Assembly (NCBI GenBank): GCA_963969365.1
Contig: OZ017760.1
Coordinates: forward strand, 558,001-622,000
Length of the DNA stretch: 64,000 nucleotides
Direction of reading: 5' to 3'
Source: Asterochloris sp. CNOR1
Taxonomy: Eukaryota > Chlorophyta > Trebouxiophyceae > Trebouxiales > Trebouxiaceae
The first letter of the stretch is position 1. Every line of letters starts with the position of its first letter. Below are positions 34,044-46,000 of this stretch, in pieces. Under the pieces are notes generated by a model, which ran no database searches, was not told where the DNA came from, and was given only the letters and a program-made list of their open reading frames with translations. Both the position numbers and the translations under genes were made by a program.

Positions 34044-37000
34044 TCAGTTGTCCATGTCGTCTTCCTGTTTGATGTGATTCTGTACCATCCCAGGGATGGC
34101 CGCCATCCGCTGCATCTCGGCCTGCAGGGTACACAGCAATACCCTGACGCAGCTGAAGCAGGGACCAGGCTGCAAGACGAGCAAGGGCATCCTATGGCAA
34201 GGCCCGCATCTTTCCTCGCAAGCCAAAATCAATCAAAGCTGGGCACCAAGTCCAGCCAGGTTAGCATCTCCTGCCAAGCGCTGCAGGGCTCAGCATTCCG
34301 TGTCCAAGGCGATTGATGCAAGCAGGCAGCAGTATCTCAGTCCCAAGGCACTGCTCAGAGATGGCGGAAGCCAGAGACAGGCAGACATCTCGGCCTCTGC
34401 CGCGTGCCATCTGGGCCAGGCTGACTCGGGTAATTGAAGCCCGGCAAACTGGCTGAGAAGTAGACAACAGGCAGGACTGGCAACCCATAGAGCTCAAGCT
34501 GCAGCTGCAGCCCCTGCTGCTGCCCAGATGAGACAGCAGGGGCCACTCTGCAAGATGATGCAGGGTCACGTTGCATATCAGCCTGCAGGGCGCCACGCCC
34601 CTGTGCTGCAGCTTAGCGAAGGACCAGCCTCACACAAAGACAGCTTGCCTCGGGATGCTCTGCAGCCCCACTTCGACAGCCCCCCATGCCAGTCCGGCAG
34701 TAACATGTGCAGTGCCAAAGCACATCATGCAGGAAAGCCTGCACAGCAGCAGGAAGCACACCCCAAACACTCACCGCCTGCTTCTGTGCAGTCTCCTCAG
34801 CAAACAGGTCTGCATTGTCCTGGCTGCTGAAGGATTTTGTTTGCACCAGGAAGTCTCGCAGCAGCCCCTTGAAGGCTGAGTACTCCTGAAGGTGTAACAT
34901 GCCAGACACGCAGGCCTGCACAAGCATGAGACATCAGGGCTGGTCGTGCCATTTGTTGGCAAAGCGTGCAGTGTGGTGTAAAGTACACTGCTTGAGGCCT
35001 GCAGAACAAGACTGAATGCTTCATGCGCTTGCCAAAGGCGGCCTCAGATACTCAGAGCGGTGTGGTCTGCTGATCACACGCAAGCCTGCAGCAAGACAGG
35101 TGCACCAGTGAGACCCATGCAAGACAGGCTCGGATTCTTGCAGGGTGTGCAACATGCCCAATACGCCAGCCTGACTTGCAAAGAAGGAGCGTGCAGCATC
35201 CCTCGAAGTTTACCAAATGACACAAAAGGGCAACACTCTCAATATGGCAGCATCCACAAACCAGCAGAAGATGTACACCCTACACTGCACAGGTCTGCTT
35301 GAATGCTGGGCAGGGGGGTCAGATACCTGCACCCAGAAGAAGATCCGTACCAGGATACAGCCAACCCCACACTGGACACTGTACCCAGACCGCTGCCATG
35401 CTGCAGCCAAATAGGCAGCTACAGATGAGGTGCTCTGCCTGGAGGGCTTGCTTCTCCCCACATGAATTTGCTAGCTGCACAGTACTAAGCTTGACATTGC
35501 CTCAGCAGCCTCCACAGGACTCCACAGCTGATATGTTGAACAGAAAGCAATGGTCATCTAAGCCTGACAGCGGAACAAGCCTCCACTGTTGCTCCTTCCG
35601 CTCTACGCCCGACAGCTGCTTGAAGTCACACTTAGCCCCAGCTCACATGTGTTTGCTGCTGGCCAGCAGGCTTCTGAACAAATCATGCCTAGCAGCTGGC
35701 AAAAGGTCTTGCCAGGTAGGTTGCCCTCCTGATGGCACCAATGCAACCTTGACTTGCTCAGACGCCTGCCTCACATGTATCTGCTGCGGCCGCATGTTTG
35801 GGAAGCTGGTGGCCAGCAGGCTGCTGACAAACTCCTGCACAAAGGCTGCATTGGAGGGATAGGCGTTCATCCCCTTGGCCTCTGCATCCCACAGCGGCGC
35901 CTTGATCACTCCCGAGCTGACAATGGTGAAGAGATGGTGTAGGATGCGTGTGTGCAGCTTGAAGCCCGGCTTGTGAATGGAGTCTGCAGGCAGACAGGAA
36001 GTGCTTGTGAGTGCGCAGCTTGCAGCCGCCTCAGGCAGCTTATCTGCAGGTAGACTTAGGTGGTAGGGGGTCTGCAGCTGGAAGGCTGACTTCTGACTGG
36101 AGTCTGCAGGCAGGCAGAAAGTGCCAGTGAGTGTGAAGCTTGAACCTGGCTTATGCAGGCTGTGTGCCAGTAGACATGCATGAGCCTGGGTTCTGGATAT
36201 GGACTGCAGGCTCATACACAGTCTGGGAAACAGGAGGCCACCTGCAAGGCCAATTGGTGCAGGGGCTGAGGAGTAAGTGGGCGTCGTGGGGTCCTGGGCT
36301 TGAGATCCTGCAACGCACAGGGGATGCACAGGGAGAGCTTAACCAGGGACTGTGCCCTGGGATATGCAGTATGTGTGCATGCAGCTTGACGAGCTGACTT
36401 GCGCCCTGAGGCTGCAGGCAGGCAGGCAGGAGGTGCCTAGCAAGGGAGTTTGTGGGCAGTCACAGGGTACATAGCGGGTGAGGTGCTGGGAGGGATCGGC
36501 TGAAGGGACTGAGAGGACGAAAATGCAGGCTGAGAAGCAGGCAACTGTTCAGGATGCCAATGAGCCTGCTGCAACTCTTGCAGGCTGTCTGTGGCAGCTC
36601 GGAAGCTGATTAAGCAATGTGCAATAGGTTTCAGATGTGAGCAGGGGTGCCTGACATGCTGTCTGTGCATGGCTGACACAGCCCACGAGCCAAGACTGTC
36701 AGGAAGCACTCTGTCTGAAAGCTCTCCAACTCTGCTGTGAGGCTGCAGGCACAGGCATGCAGCAGGCATTTTAGGGACATTGCTGGTAGCTACCGCCACA
36801 GCACTCCGTTGTGCCTCCAGCTGTACGCTTGACAGGTGTAGCAGGCAGGTAGCCACTCACCTGTCATGACCACAAAAGTCTCCCGCATGAGCTCAAGGTA
36901 GTACTGCTGATGGAATTGGGTGGCCACATTTGACTTCCTGAAGGATTCCAACATCTCCAGCAGCAGGTGCAGACCTGGAGAATTCAAGCGACGACTGAGA

Positions 37001-40000
37001 CAGGACAATGCACCGCATCAGGTAAGTGATTCTGGACAGCACTCCCCTGCAGCTCATTGTAAGGGCCATGCATTGCTGACAGCAGAAGCAGCCCTGCGCG
37101 GAAGCACAGCGCACAGGAGACAACATGAGACAGGAAAGCGCAAACAACAGGCGAGAAGAAGTGGTGATTGTCTGGGAATGACACAGCATCATGCATCTCT
37201 AGCCGCTGGTGCAGACCAGCAGGCAGGCAGCGTCTTGAAGAAGGTATTGGTCCACATGGCAAGGCTGTAGCAGCAAATGCAGCCGCAAATGCAGCCTTTC
37301 AGGGAAGCCTGGGTGTTTCAGACAGAACAAATGCAATCATCAGGCAAGCAGGTCAGAAGCTTGTCTTGGCAGCAGCCCCTCACAGCTCAATGCTATAATG
37401 AGCATGCATCTTCAGCAGCAGGTTAGCCCTGAGACCACACAGCGGCTGCCAACAGAGCATGGACAAATGCGGTAGGCATGCTCCATGTCCAGCAGGGAGT
37501 GCTTGCATCAGCATGCATGTCTAGTAACAGGGGCAGCTCGCAGGCAGGCAGCTGGCGATATCAGGGGCATTTGCAGGGGCTTACAGCACACCACAGGAAA
37601 CCCCCATTACGCTGTCCAATAACCCACTGCCCTTACAGAGGGTACTGGTCACACAGTGAATTCCTGCAAGGCCAGGTGGACAAGCAATAGCTCAGCACAG
37701 GCACACCAGCCCAAGACCACCCACACCGCCAACTCACCTCCCTGGGCACACAACCTCCCCAGTGAGACCACACAGGCTCACCCGTCTCTGCAATGTTGCA
37801 GTGAGACCACCACAGGCTCCTGGGTCTCTGCAATGTTGCACTGAAACCACCACTGGCTCAGCCGTCTCTGCAATGTTGCTGTGAGACCACCACTGGCTCA
37901 CCAGTCTCTGCAATGTTGCAGTGAGACCACCACAGGCTCATGCGTCGCTGCAGTGTCGCAGTGAAGCCACCATAGGCTCACCAGGTTTCACAATGTCGCA
38001 GTAGAGCCACCACAGGCTCACCCGTCTCTGCAACTTTGCAGTGAGACCACCACAGGCTCACCTGTCTCTGCAATGTTGCAGTGAGACCACTACAGGCTCA
38101 CCTGTCTCTGCAATGTTGCGCTCTGTGTGCCTGAAGGCCCAGATGATGGAGTTGATCACCAGCTGCAGCTGCTGCGGCGACAGGGTGTACAGCGTGTCAA
38201 AGCAGTTGTTGGTGATCGCCCTCAGCAGGTTGAAGAACTGCAGTCGGTGCTCTGGGAAGTCCTGCAGAGAGGAGTGCAGCTCAATGGCAGACCCTGGGCT
38301 GATATGGCCTGGGGCACTAAATTGCCTTTCAGTCAGTCAGCATGCTGCACAAAGTTGCTGTGTCACCAGCACAGCTATGCCATGCAGCTCTGTACTGTAT
38401 GCGTCGAACAGAGCAGCCCCCATCTCAGCTGCCTTTGCTGCTGGCAATCTCAAAGGTCTTGAGACGCCTGCGCAAAGTGCTTCGTCCTGCTCTGGTCCCA
38501 ACATCAGTGTGAAGATCTCTTTCAGAACATGCCTCCTGCCTGAACGTCATGCTTGAGCATGGACTACACCTTTGGCTGTCCCACCTTCAACTCCTACAAG
38601 CTGCTGACATGCCTACAGAGCTCCTGAGCTCAACACTCCACCGCAATCTAGGGTCAGCGCTGCAACCCCACTCACCTCAAAGTTCTTGGTGATCATGTCC
38701 AGCGTGACCTGGAAGACTGCCTCAAAGATACGCGGCACCTCCTTCTCCATCTTCCTGCCCAGCTTGTTGATGATGGCGGCAAACAGGCTGAGCACCTCCG
38801 CATCCCTGCAGCAGGCCGGGCTGGTGACGAGCACTCTCGGTAGGTGCAGACGCTGCAGCAATCAGGCTGAGCCCCACCGCACCCTGGCATCAGGCAGATA
38901 GACAGTGCAGGCACCAGGGCAGCCAGGACTGTGTTCACAGCAGTCAGGCCAGGGCAGCAAGCGTGTGCGGATGCTGAGCAAAGGTAGTAGAGGGATCATC
39001 TGCATCCCATCCTGCCCCACTGTATAGGGTGCAGCAACAAGCCTATGATCTTCAATAGGCACTCTCTTATAGCTTGGCACCTGCCTGGGGTCTCAGTCCA
39101 CTCAGAGCAGCAGAGCCTTAGCTGCTGCTCCAGAGACAACAAGCCCACCTAGCATCTGGCACGTTGCGTGCGTAGTCGCCAAGAATGGGGTCCATCATTG
39201 CAGGCACCAGCTCATCTGCCACCTGGTTGAGGTGGGGCCCAACAGGCGGGTTGGAGGGCACGCCTGCCACGTACGTCTCGATCAGCTTCAGCGCAGTCTG
39301 CAGCAAGATGAGACAATCACGGAGGTGATCAGGGGCGGTCCACTTGAAGCCGCAGAGGGCGTCCCGCCTGCAATGTGCACCCCATTGGCTTCAGCACTGT
39401 GCGATGCACAAGGCAGGGTGAACAGCTTGAAGGGGGCAATAGACAACATACTGGGCACAGCGGCCACACCTGTCTGCATCAGCTTCAACACAAACTGCAG
39501 CAGGGAACCGCAGCGGAATGGGTCAGCTAAGCAAGAGACTCAATGCCTTTCAGCAGTGGCTCCAACTGAAGGGCGGCCACAGGTGCGCAGCAGGCATGTG
39601 AGACAAGGACGCCCATCTGCCTGGGCACTTGACCTTCATGCTGTGAGGGCCATATGCCAGAGCAACATGGCATGCAGAAGTCGACCCTGTGGCCGAAACC
39701 TGCAACACAGATGACAGGTACCAAATGCTTACCTTCTTTGCAGTGCGCATCATCTTCACCTCTGACTTCTTGGAGGCATGCGGGCCCCCGGTCGCGATCG
39801 ACTGCGAGATCAGCTCTGAGTACATCCTGCAGATCAGCACACAGTCACACCATATCTGCAAGTTGCGCTTCCATGAGTGCGTGGGTGCCACTTGCAGCAC
39901 ACCAGTGCGACATGACATGCAGTGAGAGTCCAGCACAAGGGCCCTGAAGCTCTTACAAAGGACCTTTGACCCTGTGCAGCTGCTGTTTCTTCAGGAGCCA

Positions 40001-43000
40001 TGTTGCCGACTGAATGGCTGCTGCAGAGTCGTTTGCGTCAATGTTCTTGGCATGTCGCAGCTCACTTGTAAACTGCCAGCATGTCTACGTAGATGCGCGA
40101 GAGCTGCACAATGAAGGGGACCCCGAGCGAGGAGCACACGGAGACGTTGGTCTGCAGAATGTTCTGCACATTCCGCATGATCTCTGGGCTTTTGAGGACA
40201 TCTGGGTTTGCCTTGGCCGCGGCAATGGTTTCAAGCCACGTGCTGTTGGGAGGGTTCATCAGCCGCGTCTGCAGGGCGTACATGAGGTGTGGGCTGAGCC
40301 TTCCAGGGGTGGGAGCAGTGCCAGCGGCATATGAGCGAAGACTGCACAGCATGAGCTGTTGCCAGAGACCCCTGCAGGAACCACAACCAGAAGACAAGCC
40401 AGAGCACCCCAGGAGACTGCCACAAACGCAATACCAGGAGCCACCCCAACAAACAGATGAGAGGGTCAGGTCAGGCAAAGGACAATCAGGCTAAACTTTG
40501 AGAGCCACGCGCAGCCTCCCAAGGGCCTGAGGTCTCACCAGGTACTCATTCCGCTTTGGTTCTAGGTGCTCAGCGCCAACCATCAGGCCCACTGCCTCAT
40601 AGAACATATGTATCTGGTGGCTCTCCAGGTGCTGAATGGTGGCCGTCAGCTGCTGAAGCAGCTCATGGATGAAAGCTTCGTGCTCACCCATCTGAATGAA
40701 GGAGCTCACAGCTAACGCATAAGTTTCACACACAGCCAAGCATCGGGCATGAATGCCGCCATCGACGGCAAGCTAAAAATTGGTAGTGTGACACATAGGC
40801 CACAAACTCTACAGAGATGCTTGCAGGCAGTGCACCATGTGGGTACCTGCGGCTCCCAGCCATCAAACTCCTGACAGAGCAAGCCAGCCTGACTTAAACA
40901 AGACTGCTGGACAGCATAAGACACATGCCATAGAGCCATGTCTGCAGGCTGCTCGCTGGCCAGGCAGGCGGTCTCTTGCAGTGCCATGCCAGGCAGCATG
41001 CAAATGGGACCAGCAACTGCTTGCAATGCCACTTGCACCAGTCTGAAGCGGGCACCAAGGCAGCTGTGACACAGCAGAATGCCGGCACTCACCTGCAATG
41101 TCACAAACTTGCGCTTACACTTGCCACAAATCTTCAGGAAGGTCTCACAAGCCATGTCCTGCACCCCTGGGTGAGTTTCGTGCATGAACTCAAACAGCTT
41201 GTTTACCACAGTCTTCAGGAACTTCCAGTGATTCCGCAGGAAGCGGGGATACTGGCCCACCACATACCTGCAGCATGCACAAAACAAAATCAGCCACTCC
41301 GCCTGTTCAGTGCAAATGCCTGCAGCTGTCCAGCGTGCTGCGTTTTGATGCCTGCAGGCAGCAAATGGCTGTCCACGGCTGCATGCGACCCCAAGCTTGC
41401 CAGCCCCCAGCTTGCCAATGCAGCATCAGCATGCCAAATAATGTGGAAAGCAAAGGTCACAGCTGTGTTCTCAAGCAGAACATGCAGCTGCAGCAACAGG
41501 CCAGCAGCATGATGAGGGGCGTTGGATGAATAGGTCAGGTGCAGCCTGACCCACACAGGGACACCTGGACATGCAGTGCCTGAGGTGCATCGCCGTGCAC
41601 AGCCCAGTTGAATAGGCACATTAGCTGGTTGCAGGTTGGCGTGCTGCCCCAAGCTTCCTGCGTTTTTTCGCAGGATGTTGGCTGGCGTGTACACCTTGTT
41701 GCCCTCCAAGCGCACGGTGGACTGCCCAGGGTGGCAGACTGCATTGGCACAGCAGCACTGCATGCTATCTCATCCACTTTTGCAGCCCAACAGGGTGCGC
41801 AGCTCGGCACCCTGGCTCACATGATGTTGGCCGCAATGACCGCTTTGTTGTCCTTCCCCCTGGTGATCTCGCACAGGTTGAGGAGGTCCCTGATGACTGT
41901 CACAAGAAACCTATTCTCCTGATCCTCCGCCATGGCTCCACTGATGGAGCCAATGGCCCAGCATAGGGTATTGAGCCCTTGCCACGACCACTCTGCGCCA
42001 CTCAGCTGCAATCAGAGCATGAGAGCTTTGAGCTGCACAGCTTCACAATCCCAACAAAGACCAGTAATCGGACTCAGCACATTATCACTCAGCCCTTGCC
42101 AAGGATCAGTGTAGGCAGTGTCCAAAGCCCAGGCAGGCCGGCGTAGCAGGGACCTTATAGCACTGCCCCAGCGCCTCTGTGTGGAGCTGCACGGCTTCCA
42201 GCTGGCAGACAGTTCCATCATCACCTGCGCAGGGGCCTGAGCATGGCAGCACAATTTCTTTCATGCAGGCTGCTGAGCCCTGCTATCCACAGAAACAGGA
42301 GGCTACCCAGTCCTCCATGGCGGATACAAACAGAAGAGTTGACCTGACACAGATGTTTGGGTGCTTGCCCAGCACAGCACATTCTGAGGCTCTGTGGGTG
42401 CCTCTCCTGAGGCTACAGGAGTTGTCAAGGAGATGATGAGCCTTGCTCAACACGGCATCGGTTCCCAGCTGATCATACACAGCTTGAACACCTCAAGCTG
42501 TGGTGCCCCAGCGCATTGCAGTGAAGCACCCTGAGGAGGCTAGCTGTGCCTCACGGCTACTGAACCCCACCCCACTGACCTGCAGCTTCAGCTTCTCCAA
42601 CATCTGATGCTCGGTGTCATCATGGTGCAGGTGACAGAGGTAGACCAGCGTCTCATGCATGGTCTTGTAACGCGCCAGTGTGTCAGTATCCTTCATTGTT
42701 TCCCGCACAATGTTGCCATTTTCATCCTCCACCACAATGACCTGCAAAGAAATGTAGGTACTCAACGCACCTCAAGCTGTGTATAGCCCATGCAATCTCA
42801 ATGCGATTCTGAGCCTGGGCTGCCATCAAGTATGGCAAAGGGGGGCCATCTGCTGAAGTGTACAGTCAGGGATTGCTGCTTTAGCAGCCTGGCCAATGAG
42901 TGGTCAGGAGTGGAGCCTCACAGTGTCAAGCATGCTATCAAGGACTTCAGCAGCATGCAGCTCAGTGCTGCACAGCCCCATGTGGCCACGTACATTGTCC

Positions 43001-46000
43001 TTAGCAGCACCCGGCGCAGCGCTGAGCTTGGGCTTCCAGTGCCTGGAATGTCTGCATCATGCACCAGCAAGCCAGTATGCTCACCTCCTCTGGCTTTGCC
43101 ATTTTCGAGATCATCAGCAGTCGAAGCCTGCTCAGAACAGGAGCAAACAACGCCTGTCGGTTGGGAGACACCTGCATCAGGAGCCAGTGCGTGAAGCTGC
43201 AGCAGATCAGAGCAGGGCAGATTTGGCCGGGCTGTTGCTACATCCAGAGTTGACTCTTTGCTTTCACATGATGGTGGCATGCCAACACAACAGACAGCAC
43301 TCAACACTGGACATCGATTGCTCAAGCATTGATGTTGAGCTGGCTCGCAGCAGAAATGCTAGGAAAGCTTTTAGTACTGCTTACTCAGCCGACACAGGCC
43401 TGCCTGTGCCAGAAAGATCTGCAGAATGCAAGTAAACAGCAGGCACCAGTCTTTGACATCACTTGCCTGCTGCTGGTGGAAGAACTGCAGGGAAGTCTCG
43501 CTGTGCAAAGTGGAGTAGACATCAGCCACAAAGACGTTCCAGTAGTCCAGGCAGATTTTGAGGACTTCATCGCTCTCCACAAACGAGATGTTCAGCAGGT
43601 AGGTCATGCCCATCATGAGCGCAGCCTTGTTCTCATCCGAGGTCTCCATCAGTTTAAGGTGGGCCTGCAGGCATGCGATGCACTGGACGATGAGCAGGCA
43701 GACTGACCCTACATGAGCACAGCCTAGATCTGTCTGATGACTTGATGGGGTAGGGCGGCAGTCATGCAATGCAGTGATCGGCAGTAGAAGTCCTTCAGGA
43801 TGGCAGCCCCCCCATCTGTTCAACAGCCAACAGGGGACCTGTAGGTAGGCAAAGTAGTAGAAATCATGAAGGCTGGACCCAATGTGAGCACAGCTTTGGT
43901 CTTGTCTGACAGCAAATGGCCCTGCACCAATTGCCATAGCTAGCTTGGGAGCACCAGGCGCTCTGCTGGCAGGGGTTCAGCATGCAAGGCCCCACCCTAG
44001 GTAAGGCAATCTGCTAAGCTGAAGCTAAGAGAGGCCCAAATTCAGATTCCCATCGAGGCTGGAGGTGAGGGGCATGCAGCCCTGCAGAATGCCACTGTGA
44101 GGCACAAGTCCTTGGGTCCCAGGGCATGGACAGGAAGTAAGAAGGCCCCACCCCTTGACAGGCAGCAGTGCACAAGGTAGCTGGGCAGCAGCAACTCAGC
44201 TGATCAAATCAGCCACGCAAAGTGCCAGATGGCCCAAAGGCTGACTCCAAGTACTTATTCAAGGAGGAGCTTCCAGATCACTCCACTGCTGTTATGACCT
44301 CGTCTTGGTCCAAACAACTCCTGCCATCCTATCCAGCATGTCAAAAGCAGTGCTGGCCTTGGCCCCTCATAGGGGTTTGCCAATATCTGAGTAGAGACGT
44401 GTGCTTGACATAGCACTCCAGCCACACCCTGCTGCCCCTCCGCAAGTGTTTCCTGTGCTCCATGCAGGCACCCCCCAGCCCCATTTGTTCCACCAAGCCA
44501 GCACCGGTGATGACATAATAGCAGTAGACACCAACCTGGAAGCAGATTCTCATCTCGAAGGCCACGCAATGAGGGTACAAGTTGTCGAGGCACCTGCATC
44601 ATAAGGCACACGCAGCCACCCCCCTTGTGCCCCACATTTTGAGGGCAGCACTGACCTTGAAGAAGCCTGTCATAAAGATGGCTAGGTTTTGGATGAAGAC
44701 CTGGGCGTCCTCGCTGTCCTTGAAGAGCTGGGGGATGTCATTGGCAGGCGGCACAATCTGCGCCAGCTGGCCAATGAAGACCTTGTACAGCTGCTCAAAC
44801 TGGGGGTCAAATTCCTTGGCATCCAGGGAGGCTACCTACGCCACAAGTGCACCTTTAAGGAGACCAACCAAGCTTTGGGACAAAACTTGCCCGGGAGCAC
44901 AACCAGCTCGCTTACAATGCATGCGCTGGGAAGAGCTCTGACATGAGTGCACCATTGAGGAGCTCTGGCATGGCGCAAGGGTGACTTTGCAGTCTCAATG
45001 GGTGTTTATAAGCCAGCAGAGCCCAACACGGCACATGATGCCCCAAGGGGGACACTGCACTGGCTCTGAACTGGCTTTGTTGCATGAAGCTGCCATGATG
45101 GCATTCCCACCTCTGTGAGGCACTGCAGCGCCACATTTCTGTAGGGTGCCTGAGGGAACAGCTTGAGCAGCTGCTCCACCATGTTGCTGCTGAAGATGTA
45201 GCCAATGGGCACCCAGGACAGGTACACGTGCAGAGTTGACAGCGTAGCCCTGATCAGGTCAGGCTTCTGGCTGCAGGCAAGGGCAACGGCATTATATTAG
45301 ACATTGGGCCCGAGGAACATCAAGCTGCAGGCAGAGGCAACTGGGGCCTTGTGTCAGGTGTTCAATGGGGCTTTCAACAGGTCAACAATAAAACTGCAGG
45401 CTGGCAGCAGCTGTGCTACGTCAAATGTCGATCACTATAGACAAATTTCCTGCAGGGAAACATAGCGACTGATGCCATGAAGGGGAGCAGTCATGCCCCT
45501 GGGCCAGGTAGTGGATGGCAGCATGGAGTCAGAACACAACCTGAGCCCCAACATATGAAAACTAATCTGGCTACAGGATGACAGTGGAAGTCACAGTGCT
45601 GGATGCAGCAGGGGAGCAAGGTGGGCTGTAGGTCAGGTCTGCAGCACACGTTTATGCACCAGCCCATGGTCAGGTCAAGCAGTGGACAAGTCAACAAGCC
45701 ACTTGCTGCAGCAGAGGTGCTGTGTAGCATGGCAGGGCCCAGGCCTGTGCGTAAGATGCGGCAGCCCTTGCACAAGACCCCAGCACCGGAGGACAGGGCT
45801 TGTCAAAGGTCTGAGGTGAGGGACGCTCAAGAGCATGCTGCTGCGGTATGTTCGCGCATAAGCCGATCAAATGTTTCAGATCTCAAAAGCAATGAAGCTG
45901 TGCCAGTCACCATGGCATGGCAAAGCCAACCCGCAGCAGACTCTTCCCACCAGCAGGCACACCTTGTGGCAATTTAAAATGCATTTCAGAGGCAGGCACA

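Noticed and set aside
37761-38118. Regular 40-bp direct repeats resembling a CRISPR array
   Set aside because: The units are directly adjacent with no unique spacers, lie inside a eukaryotic intron and derive from the adjacent exon edge.
42150-42240. Possible extra exportin exon between 42580 and 42005
   Set aside because: Joining the exons on either side directly gives the conserved [12 protein letters not shown] sequence, so no exon is needed.
44500-44600. Open stretch on the minus strand with CTGCAG-like ends inside exportin
   Set aside because: The exons at 44656-44835 and 43467-43664 join in phase to a conserved sequence without it.
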